Assembly: GCA_024305405.1 (NCBI GenBank)
Contig: JAKNDB010000109.1
Location: forward strand, 4,092,001 to 4,156,000
DNA length: 64,000 nt
Reading direction: 5' to 3'
Origin: Dirofilaria immitis
Taxonomy: Eukaryota; Nematoda; Chromadorea; Rhabditida; Onchocercidae
Under the pieces are notes generated by a model that made no database searches, was not told the origin of the DNA, and saw nothing but the letters and a program-made list of their open reading frames with translations. The translations under genes and the position numbers were made by a program. Of this stretch, positions 54,362 through 64,000 are shown one piece after another; the stretch's first letter is position 1, and every line of letters starts with the position of its first letter.

Positions 54362-55557
54362 ATGTTAACACTATTTTATATGCTTTTATTGGCCGTTTCT
54401 GATTTGGTTGCTGATACGACTTTGATCGATTCATCCCTTTTTACATATGTAAGTACTGTAAATATAATAATAATGTTGGCGATACTACTGGCACTGTACG
54501 GAATATGGAAAGAACTGTCATTATGCTTGTTGCCGTTAATAGTTATTCAGGTCAGTAATTTATATAAATGACAAAATAAAAAATGAGTGAATGTAAGAGT
54601 GACCGAAAACAGCACTACTTATTTATACAAATATCTGGCTTGAAATGAAGTTGGAATAAAATAGAAATTTTTTCAATTCTCATTTATGTCCGATTTTTTG
54701 TGAAAAAAAATCTCAACTTGGCATTTAGGTACTGTTAGGCGCAATGATGATATTAATACTCACTTTTTCGAGCATCATTGAACTTCATTGTTTCCTTATT
54801 GAAGCTTGTTCAGGCGGCAAGTTTATTCTTCACCAAATTTAAATAATTACAATTACGAAAGATAATCTATCATCTTTATGCTATCTACTTTTTATCAAAT
54901 TGCCTATTTATTTTCATCATTTCTTTTCTCTGTAATCATGCATAAGTGTAACCGGTATATTTTTCGCAGTCAACAAATAATTTGCATTACTTAAATGCAG
55001 AACAATTTAACCAACAGAACATCCTGGTTTTTCTCATCCTGAAACCTCTAAACCATTTCTATTTGACAGTGATTTTTGTCATATTCAAGAGCTCATAACT
55101 TGTTGGGAGAGATTTTCCCAAAATAGTAAACGCAGTTATTTGATCTTACTAATGCTTTTAATATTTCAGGTCGTTTTCTTATGATCGCAATGGGAAGTGT
55201 TATGTTTTGCGTATTGTACTGTTACTGTGTTATAATTATATGGCTCTGTTGGAAATATTTTCGCTATTTAGAAAGAGTAAGTTTGTAAAAAATTTTAAAT
55301 ACCAAAAAAATTTTAAATACCAAAAAATTTTAAATACTATTTTTGATTAATTTTCACCTTTTGAGGTAATTTCCCGCATTCTTTTCTTTACCTAGCCTTT
55401 ATTGCTCTCACTCAATATGTCTTTATCATATTTCTGTTTATTTTCCTTCTAGAAAGCAGAATTGGAACGATCATGGCGTGCCGAAACTATCGATGATGAA
55501 CTTGATGAGAACATTTTGATCCATAATTTGCCATCTAATATTCATAATAACCATTAA
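54362..55557 (+). CDS. Small four-pass membrane protein, family not recognised
   Basis: Four exons: 54362-54550, 54729-54816, 55170-55276 and 55453-55557 (stop TAA), 162 residues. Four hydrophobic segments: MLTLFYMLLLAVSDLV, NIIIMLAILLALYGIW, LCLLPLIVIQVLLGAMMILI and a cysteine-rich VMFCVLYCYCVIIIWLC. A short charged tail follows (KAELERSWRAETIDDELDE). The extracellular stretch after TM3 holds ELHCFLIEACSGG. All exons join in phase, but exon 2 to 3 only with a GC donor (GCAAGT at 54817). The layout recalls small tetraspan families, but I cannot assign one. An acceptor 12 bases before the ATG suggests trans-splicing or an upstream non-coding exon. Confidence 0.6.
55286..55341. repeat. AT-rich 17-18-bp tandem repeat, three copies
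   Basis: AAAAAATTTTAAATAC recurs three times with small changes in the A run. It lies in the last intron of the four-pass membrane protein gene. Confidence 0.65.
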
Positions 55558-56536
55558 TTCTTGTCATTAATAATTTAAATGGTTTTTAGAAGAAAGTCTT
55601 TATTCCTTGGTTGTTATGTTTGTTTTATTAAAATTTACACAAATTTTTAATCGTCACTTCGAAAAGAATTATAATACATATTTTGTTCCTTACGAGATTA
55701 TCCGATATTTGTGAAATGTAAAAGACATTTAAAACTTGATCTACGGATTCAAAAGAAATAAGATTATAAAATTTCTTTCTAATAGAACGATGGTTGAAAG
55801 TTTTATCTGCACAACCGGATAATTAAGAAGTAAAGTAGAGGTTAACCATCGCTTTTATATACACTTTCAAAAGTTTTAGTAGTGATGCATACTTTCGTGA
55901 GAAACAATCTCATTCAAAACATTATTCTGTAGCAAGATATAATATAAATGCATTTTCCATATAAATTATTTTGATCGTCAAATTATTTTATTTATTCCTG
56001 TTCAAATTCAATTAATGTTTAGGAATGGCATCTAGCTGTTTTCAGTGTCTCACAAAAATCGTTTTTCGTTTCCAAAAAAGATTAATTTACCGTTTCTCAA
56101 AATTCACTTTTACACGGATGATTTGGTTTCATATACAAATGTAGCGGAAATTGAAATTTTCCTAACGATATATTTAAATATGTGTGATAAATGGATATGG
56201 TAAATGACTGAATGTGTTTTCTTCATCAAACAAGTTTGTAAATGTTTTCTGCATCGGGAAAAAAATTTTTAGTATGAAAATAGAAAAAAATGTTATGTTT
56301 GAATAATAATTTTCCAAGGCAATTTATTAATTGATAGTCATACAATATAATCTTGGCTTTCCCTCCTGTGATCCTTCCTTTAAACCGTTACTGGACCATC
56401 TTCCTGTCGTTATATAATTATCTTCTTATTTTGAGAAAATTTAATTCAATAAGATAAAAATTCATACCATTTGGTAAATTAAAAGAATCCAAAGAAGGTA
56501 TCAAAATAGTAAGAAATCAAATAACAATTAACTGAT
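55558..56536. other. Stretch between convergent 3' ends
   Basis: Separates the plus-strand four-pass gene from the minus-strand tetraspanin-like gene. It should contain their 3' UTRs; nothing else is recognised. Confidence 0.35.
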
Positions 56537-59215
56537 TCAAGGTTCGTTGCCATCGGCGTCATCCTTCTCAGCTGTTTCGTACTGTTCCCTTTCTGACAAA
56601 TAATTACAATAGCAACAACTAATAAATAACAACGATATCTGAAAAATCCCATTCATTCAATTATTTTGCTTTACGCTCATGTGCCGTCAAGAATTTTGGT
56701 TATAGTGCTTAGGCTTATCTCTATGGCTGATAATATCTTTAAAAAAATTAAAAAAGCAAAAAAAAATAAGAAAAATAATGTTGTTTAAACTAGTCTGTTA
56801 ACTATATATATTTATTACTAAAGTTTTCTTTGAAAAACGTTTTTGTAAACAAAAAACTCCTGCACTCTTCTCTTCTCAATGCATTTACCAGTAGCCATCT
56901 TTCTCAAATAACGACGTTTAACATCAGAGATGTAAGGAAGGACCTGTTGAGAAATTTATTCATTTCATTTATCTTTGAAAACAATGATTCACCTGAAGTG
57001 AAAAAAATATCAACAGTGATATGAAAATTATTCGTTCAACATGATTTAACAACTGTAAATGATTGTTACAAGCAACATCGCTATCGCTAAGGCTTTCCTC
57101 TGATAATGCGCGCCACTGCGATGTTATGGTTGCATGTATCTAAAATGTTTAGAAAAATTAAAATATTTGAGAAAATATTACAGCCTTACTCTTCAGGTTT
57201 TTTTAGAATCTAATAGCAGCCAAGATTACTCAGGATTAACTGCTAGGACATTTTATAAATAGTTGAAACATGATTTACAACCAAGGATAATCGTGCGACT
57301 CTCGAAAAGATAATAAAAAAATCCAAGTAAACCATTTCATTTAATTAACTAACAAATGGATAATTGGTTAGCTGTTTTCGAACCCAATGCAAATTTTTTA
57401 TTTTAGTTTTATTTACAACAATAGACTGAAAAACGTACCTTATGTTGATTAGCAAGAGCGAAAGCTGAGAGAATAAACTGAACGGATATTTGTATCAATA
57501 ATATTATTATGTACTGAAAATGAAAGAATTATATCAGCAGTGTAGAATTATGCATAAATTGAATGAATTTAAAATTCTGGGAGTAAATAGTATTTGTTGG
57601 AAAACGTTGCGGTCCGTTCTTTAGCTCTATCGCTTCTATCATCATTAAGATTGCTCGAACTTAAAAATAATGATATAAATATTTCTAAATTAGGATGACC
57701 ACAGTGTTATGTGATAATATAGTGAACAAACAGAGTTTACCGGCCCTGAATTATTGGGTTGTTTCTACTTTTATTACTACGAGTGTAGAAATAGATAAGA
57801 TGAACTATAATCGTCAGTCATGATCATTATTTAATTTTTCCCAATTGATCACTTGCTAGATATCGTTTAACATTTATCGCGAATATTGCAACTACGTTAA
57901 TTTGATTTTAAATTAAAAAAATGAAGCTTGAAATTTGATGCATGAAAATATGAACGTTTATACATATATCAATGATAGATAACAACAACAGGTTTCGCTG
58001 CTCATGCAGCACTGTCGGGCAGCGAAGAAATTTACTGAAAATATGTAACATTTCACTGAAATATGTGAAATACATAATAAGAGTTGAACGATTACTGAAA
58101 GATCTAATACATTTAGAGAGAATTAATTGTTCACGTTTCTCTTCGTAAATAAACTTAGAAATATACTTACCAGAAACATACAAAACGAGCTATGCAATAC
58201 CAACGACACAATTCCGAGTACCGATAATAAGAATACTGAAACGCTCGTTACACCAACAAAAAATACGGCAAGCGAATACTGAAATGTGTAATTCATGATT
58301 TAACCGTAGCTAAGAATACATTTATGAATAAGTTTTTCAGATATAATGATTGGCCATAAAAACTGATTTGTCATATTCTGGAACTCATAAAATTTGACTT
58401 CGTTATATTGATAAGCATACCTGATGATCCGAAACAGGATTGGAAGAAATGCTGGCACTCGGAGATGAAAACCATGAGAATATAGCAATGAATAATGAGA
58501 AAATCGAAATCAACTACAATGAATATGTTGGTGAAAATATCTCGAAGCTCATTATGTTTTTCTCTCTTATTATTGATTTTGAAAAAGGGGTGAAAATTAA
58601 TGATGTTTGCAACGATTGCGTAAATAAACTTGGTAGATCAATAGGAATATTGGAAAAAGAATTAAGGCTATACAAAATTTCTCTCCGGACGATTGACTTA
58701 TATTGTCTCGTCAATTAGGCATCATCCTAATCTTCCGCAATGCTTTGTGACTCAGTATTCGTTGTTTGAACATATCAACTGCCTAAATCCTGATTTCACT
58801 TCAAAATTAAAAATAACAAAATTTGGAAAGCTTAGGAATTAATATCAGAGTTGCCAAAATATGTGAATTTGCTATTATTTTCAGTTTTACATTTTTTATG
58901 TTTATTTGAATATGTTATTTACAATTTTGTGCTAAAATTAAATATGAAGGAAAGAAATCTTCCATTATTCATTTTTCATAAGAGTAAGGAAGAAAATAAG
59001 AAGAGAAAAGAAACTACTATAAGTTGTTGCCAAATTAGTGAGAAAAATGTGTGAAAACTGCATCATAAATAAGAAGAATGTTATGTTTTGAAGTGAAAGA
59101 AGAAATGAGCAAAATATTGGTATGATTGATGATTGATTATTTATAATTTGAATGAATAATAGTATCAACAACTTACCGCAAATACTGAATTGAATATGAG
59201 GGCAGCAATTTTCAA
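56537..59215 (-). CDS. Tetraspanin-like membrane protein (partial model)
   Basis: Exons on the minus strand: 59215-59177 (LKIAALIFNSVFA), 58278-58171 (YSLAVFFVGVTSVSVFLLSV to FCMFL), 57513-57439 (YIIILLIQISVQFILSAFAL), 57139 to about 57060 (TITSQWRALSEESLSD) and 56638-56537 (ISLLFISCCYCNYLSEREQ, then an acidic tail and TGA). The first three all join in phase 0. LKxxLxxFNxxF followed by two more helices, a hydrophilic loop and a Cys-rich last helix with a short tail is the tetraspanin layout. The start exon was not found, the CCG motif of the large loop is not visible, and the junction into the last exon is unresolved. An unrelated four-pass protein is the main alternative. Confidence 0.5.
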
Positions 59216-59280
59216 CTGTTGAATAAAAAAATAGGAAGCATAGAGGATTAGAAGAAAAAGGTATTGATAGAATTCTGCCT

Positions 59281-59312
59281 GAGACAATGAATGAATAAAT
59301 GAATGAATGAAT
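59281..59312. repeat. GAAT microsatellite
   Basis: Imperfect (GAAT)n repeats upstream of the tetraspanin-like exons. Confidence 0.6.
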
Positions 59313-59454
59313 TGACTCTTCCCTTAATTCAATTCTTCGTCTTTCGACTTCATTAGTAAGTTTTTGAAAAATTTGTGAAGCACAATGATCAACAACACTT
59401 GCAATCTTTGAACATCATCCTCATTAACAGTGGCACGTGCTTTGGTTAGTCCTA

Positions 59455-59590
59455 CTGAATGTATATTCGTGTCCGTACATATATGTATATGTTTCTGTGT
59501 GTCTGTGTGCGTATTTATATGTTTATGTTTGTATATATATATATATATATATGCGTGTGTATGTGTGCGTGGATATATGTGTGCGTATGA
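59455..59590. repeat. TG/TA alternating microsatellite block
   Basis: About 130 bp of mostly alternating pyrimidine-purine sequence (TG, TA and CG steps), including a pure TA run near 59532-59552. It produces spurious open frames rich in Tyr, Val, Cys and Ile. Not coding. Confidence 0.8.
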
Positions 59591-60616
59591 AGTGTATATG
59601 CATGCTTGTGTACGTTTTTAAATGCACACGAATTGTGTACAGAGGCATATGGCAGGCACACACACTACACTCTTATCGGTTTGTAATCTTTTTAAAAGTT
59701 AAGTCTATATTAGGACCTTCCACGGAAATAGCATGAAAATGAATGCATGTGGAAGAAATTTATTATAGATGAGTTGAAGTGGTTTAGTAGTTTGTAACAT
59801 GCGGCGTGTAGCAAATATCAGAAAAATGCATCTTTCTTTATAATCAGAAAACTGATGTTTTCAATAGCCAATTCAAGATTTGGGCTTCAAAACTGGCCAC
59901 TATACAGTGTGTGAACAGAAGGTTGTTGAGCGAAATTATATATGAGACTGGTATACGGTACAAAATGGGACTATTCAAATTTAACTAGTTTTAGAAAAGT
60001 GACAACATATTACCATACAACAAATCACTAAATTACAAAGATACATATACCAATGCGATTAATCAACTGGGAACATAAAATTTACATGCAAGGCATTTCA
60101 AACAATGGCACTTAAATAAGATTTTAAAGGAATAAATTATAAACATAAAAAAAGTTTTAGATGAGCAACTCGATGTAGCACTATGCAGTGCTAGATTCTA
60201 TGTACAGATAAAGCAATACTTCAGTAATTTATGAAAGAATATTGACAAAAGTGAAAAAATATCGTTAAACTACGACTGTTCAATCGTCCTGAAATGCACT
60301 TTTCAGTGACTGCGCATAAATAAAAAAAATACCTCACAATACTGCACGCCATTTGCTTGGAACACTAACAGTAGGATATTGTAGGTCACTTCGTCTTACA
60401 AAGTGTTTTATGGCACACTGACAAGAATTATAACTGATGATTTATAAAATTCTAGTGCTATGGATAAATAATGCACAGAGCCTTTGTTTCTCACTTTCCT
60501 CCTTGGAAGTTAACATGATACTGCGTTTCTTACTTGGCATTGATTAAAACATAAAAAATAATTATGACTTCATTTCAAACAATCCACATGCACTATATTT
60601 CACAGTGTCAAAGACA
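59591..60616. other. Intergenic stretch
   Basis: Downstream of the STAT stop codon; no exon, RNA gene or element recognised. Confidence 0.35.
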
Positions 60617-63600
60617 CTATTCTTCCATACTGTCACCACATTTATTTTGCGAATTATTGCAGCCACTGATAAACGATATGTCGATAAATTGAAGAGATTG
60701 ATTGGAAAGCTGTGTATGAAAACCTGGTCCAAGTAAAGCTTCAATATCGTTTTCTAAACTGCTGGATAATACTGTTACTATTTCTTCATTATTATAATTC
60801 TCATTCCTGTAAATATTCAACAAATGGAAGAAAAATGTTATCTAAAATGGGAATTTTTGAGAAAAATTTATATTTTAATGATAATGAAAACCATGAAAAT
60901 AAACACTTTTTAAATCTATAAAACGTACTAACGTTTAGATCAAACGATATTTCCTGATTATATAAGAAACAACTTCACTCCTTTTCCATATTCTCTATCA
61001 CTCCGGCACCATTTCATGAATCTTATATATCCCGCCTTAAAAGTATTCTAGTGGAAACGTATCTTTCTCACAAATATTATGCGAATTTAATAAATTAAAA
61101 ATGCACCAACTGACATTTCTGCAGATTGAGTTCGAGCAATTATTTCTCCAGGAGACCAATCCAATTTAGTTTGTGCTGAAAATGACAACAGTGGGCTATC
61201 TCCACCAGTTTGACATCCGGATCTTCTGCAAAAATTGAAACTATGACTGATATTTTAAGCAACATGAAATACATGCATACGTATATCAAAAATTTCATCC
61301 ACATAAATATGTCTAATTATAGTCCAGAGAGCCAAAAACGATGGAAGCCAACGTCAGTCACAACGCTCCATAACCGCTTACGAAAATGAAAAGTTCTTAA
61401 AATTATCTTTCCTCTATTTCATTTTCTATTTTGCTGAATTGCAAAAACGAAAAGTTATTACCCGCCAGTTTTGGCAACCATTACGATTTCAGACTGAATG
61501 TAGCCTGTTGGAGACAAGGATTTTGTCGTTCTTCAGTTTCAAAATATCGCAACATATCTTCCTTATCAATATCCGGATATAGATATCTAGATGTGAGATT
61601 GTTAAACACACATTTACTTATGAATTTCAGCAAATAATTTCGTCTAAATTCATATAATGCTCAATTACTAGAGCTGTTTGAAGGCTAGTAACATGAAACT
61701 GTTTTGGAATGTAATTCTAGTTGTTTAATGTGAAAAATATTGATAATGAGGATAAAACAATTTTTTTACAGAAAAAAATCCACACAGTTTATTAAAACAA
61801 TTACTTGATATCTTTCAATTGTGGACAAGATGCAATACGCTGAGCCAGAGAAAACTGATCGAGATCTTTTATGGAGAATGGTGAAAGATGAAAGGGAACT
61901 ATAACAAACAAAAATGATTTGAAGAGAAACAATTTAGATTAAATATAATGAATAATTTATCAAGAAAACAGGTATAACTAGAGAAGTTGACTCCATCACA
62001 CAAAACTTAATTCACTTCAGGTATGATTTAATATCAATGATAAAAATAGACTTGCCTTTACCACCCTCATCATCACAAACAAAACCGATGCTGACCGCAC
62101 CAGTTTGAGTATCACTAAAACGCAGAAGAAATGTAGGATGGGGAGCACCGACCATTTGCGACGAAGCATCCTGCTTACTAATAAAACCAATTAGCCACCC
62201 TGTAAAATGATAAGCGAAACTTCTAAACGGATAAATCAGAATAATGAGAGTTATATTACTTATTTGACGACAATATGAATACAATCTAAGGGCATTCAAA
62301 TCTGAAAAATTTAAGAACAGACCTTCATCCCAAAACTTCAAGAGTTTATGCTTGATAAGTTGAATGATAGCAAAAACCACTCCCAAAATGAAAAATTGAC
62401 ATCATCTCGCAAATTTTGCTAAATACAAAACATAATAATTTTCATATAGTGCAAATTTTTCCATAACAAAATCTGGTTATGATGTTTTATTATAGCAGAA
62501 AATCAGCCATTATATTTTTGATACTGTAGCTGTTTTTCATAGATTGGAAAAATAAAATTACATATCAAAATCCAGTTCACCTTCGCAAACCGATGCAAAG
62601 TTATTAATTTTCTTTCTTCATTGACAGGAACCTTTAATTTTTCAGCCATGTAAGAAAGGTCCGAATCGCTAATTGTTCGCTCTGCACCAGTGGAGATCGC
62701 AAATTTATGACGAAGAACCTGAGCAAGTTCTTTCCACGAGACAGAACCTATTTCCGGCGATAAAGTCGTACGATTCTGAAATTCAAACGTCGACATACAA
62801 TTGATAAATATCTCTATCTATAAAAACATGAATAGTAACAGAAAATTAGCATATTACGAACCACATCAGAAAAAGCTCTCTGCCAAAGTATGGCTCCTTG
62901 TGCATCACAATCTTGACTTCCATGCACCGTAACCATAATTGGTAACGATAGTGTCCACACATCAAACTTCCCAAGATTGCCAAGTTGAAATGGAGTTATA
63001 TGGAAAAGTAAAGCATATTTCTGATCAATAGCTGTCTGTGAATTCACCTGCACTTTGCAGTCGCCTTGTCCTCCTTTTGGTGGCGGTTTTCGATGCGCAA
63101 TACGTGTCAACTTCTATAAACCAGCTACAGCATCAAAAGAATGATCATAATTATAACATAATGACTAATCTGAACATATTATTCATCAGCATCTACTAAA
63201 TTTCAAAAAAAAAAACATTCATAGAACATGTTTCAATATGTTTCAATGAATAACAACAGGATGAAGAACTAGTGAATATTGCCAGAACTTCACAAAAACA
63301 AATTCAATATAAGAAAAATTAAACTTACAGAATTGCTAAATTTTGCAGACATATGTCCTTTATCATCGGTAGTTATTTTTTCAAAATCGTTGCTTATGGA
63401 ACCAATGACTTTACTGAAAAGATAGAAATAATTGTTCCTCAAAAATTAATGTTGGAATTGAATAATAAACCTATTGCAGTCACTTATCTCCTCATAATTA
63501 ACTTACACGTCTTTTTCGGAGAGCTGTGCAGTGCTAAGCAACCGAGCTTCTTCCTCAGCAATGATTCGAACTGTGACATTAGTATTGACAAGATGTTGTT

Positions 63601-63795
63601 TGATGCCCAATTTGTCGCCAATAAGAAGTCTCACCTCCGCAAGAAATTTATGCTGCGTTTTTAAGACTGGTTCAGGTTGAATAGCAACAACAAAACTTTG
63701 AGAAACCAACATACACAACAACTTTGTCAAGTTATCCAGCACCGAATTCAAATTCGCAATATGCGTCTGTGCTATGTGACCATTCATTTGTGGAC
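60617..63795 (-). CDS. STAT transcription factor, 5' part beyond the window
   Basis: Cytokine-type signal transducer; C. elegans has sta-1 and sta-2. Exons: 63795-63507 and 63413-63329 (DNA-binding domain: VLKTQHKFLAEVRLLIGDKL, then SAKFSNS), 63113-62862 (LSLPIMVTVHGSQD, ILWQRAF), 62775-62581 (linker: VSWKELAQVLRHKFAISTG), 62418-62323 (FSFWEWF, HKLLKFWDEG), 62199-62056 (SH2: GFISKQDASSQ, PTFLLRFSDT with the phosphotyrosine-binding Arg), 61898-61805, 61586-61485 (KYLYPDIDKEDM), 61225-61111 and 60806-60617 (stop TAG). The N-terminal and coiled-coil regions must lie beyond 64000. The Tyr in NENYNNEE of the last exon is a candidate for the activating phosphotyrosine. Intron 62055-61899 has a GC donor. 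A missing T at 62372-62376 splits FWEWF from FAIIQL, and the phase into the last exon is unresolved. Confidence 0.88.
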
Positions 63796-64000
63796 CTGAA
63801 AAGGCTTTTACATAAAATCTATTGGTATTTCATAGCATAGAAGTACATTTCAAAGTACAATATCCTCGAAAATGCAGTTATTCTTTACTCTAAAATTACA
63901 ATGGCACTATCTAAAGTGATGGACAGGAATAAAAAACATCAGAAAAATATTGCAGGCGAAATTCTCGTTTCAAATTGATATTAGTCTAAAAAATTGAACA
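63796..64000. other. STAT intron or 5' region
   Basis: Upstream of the first STAT exon visible here. A possible TTTTTTAG acceptor lies near 63983, but no exon can be supported before the window ends. Confidence 0.3.

Noticed and set aside
59430..59736. Overlapping open frames of 63 and 99 codons
   Set aside because: They translate a TG/TA microsatellite and have biased Tyr/Val/Cys composition. No splice borders or family signal.
63353..63664. Plus-strand frame of 103 codons
   Set aside because: Antisense to two STAT DNA-binding-domain exons, which are clearly coding on the minus strand.

Overview
This window reads as filarial (clade III) nematode DNA. It is AT-rich, introns run about 100-1100 bp with T-rich TTTTCAG acceptors, several start codons sit a few bases after a splice acceptor (as expected for spliced-leader trans-splicing), and nematode-restricted families (C6 domain, chondroitin-proteoglycan-4 domain) sit beside conserved animal genes. 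A decayed piece of an alphaproteobacterial class II fumarase inside an intron fits the Wolbachia-to-nucleus transfers known from filariae. All calls come from hand translation, exon stitching and remembered family motifs; no database search was run.

Layout, left to right. 1-3.9 kb: no gene seen. 3.9-4.8 kb (-): secreted C6-domain protein. 9.7-12.6 kb (-): CPG4-like secreted or membrane protein. 13.4-14.5 kb (-): complex I subunit NDUFA12. 15.2-17.6 kb (-): p47/UBXN-2, a p97 cofactor. 19-20.1 kb (-): small coiled-coil protein. 20.1-25.9 kb: gene-poor. 25.9-33.4 kb (+): neurexin-IV/CASPR-family adhesion receptor in 21 exons. 34.5-41.1 kb (-): OCR-type TRPV channel in about 18 exons, with the bacterial fumC fragment in one intron. 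42.1-42.4 kb (+): possible orphan exon. 43.3-47.0 kb (-): RFWD3-type RING/WD40 ubiquitin ligase. 49.0-51.7 kb (-): second CPG4-family secreted protein. 54.4-55.6 kb (+): small four-pass membrane protein. 56.5-59.2 kb (-): tetraspanin-like gene. 60.6-64 kb (-): STAT transcription factor whose 5' part lies beyond the right edge.

The genes form no evident pathway. The neuronal genes (CASPR-like receptor, OCR channel) are neighbours facing each other tail to tail, but I see no functional linkage. The most striking window-wide signal is that nearly every conserved gene is interrupted by one-base frame breaks, almost always one base missing from a short homopolymer. I count about fifteen, in eight genes. 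This looks like uncorrected sequence error rather than pseudogenes or programmed frameshifting. Other points of interest are the bacterial fumC insertion, GC-AG introns supported by exon phase, and a 22-nt microexon in the TRPV gene.
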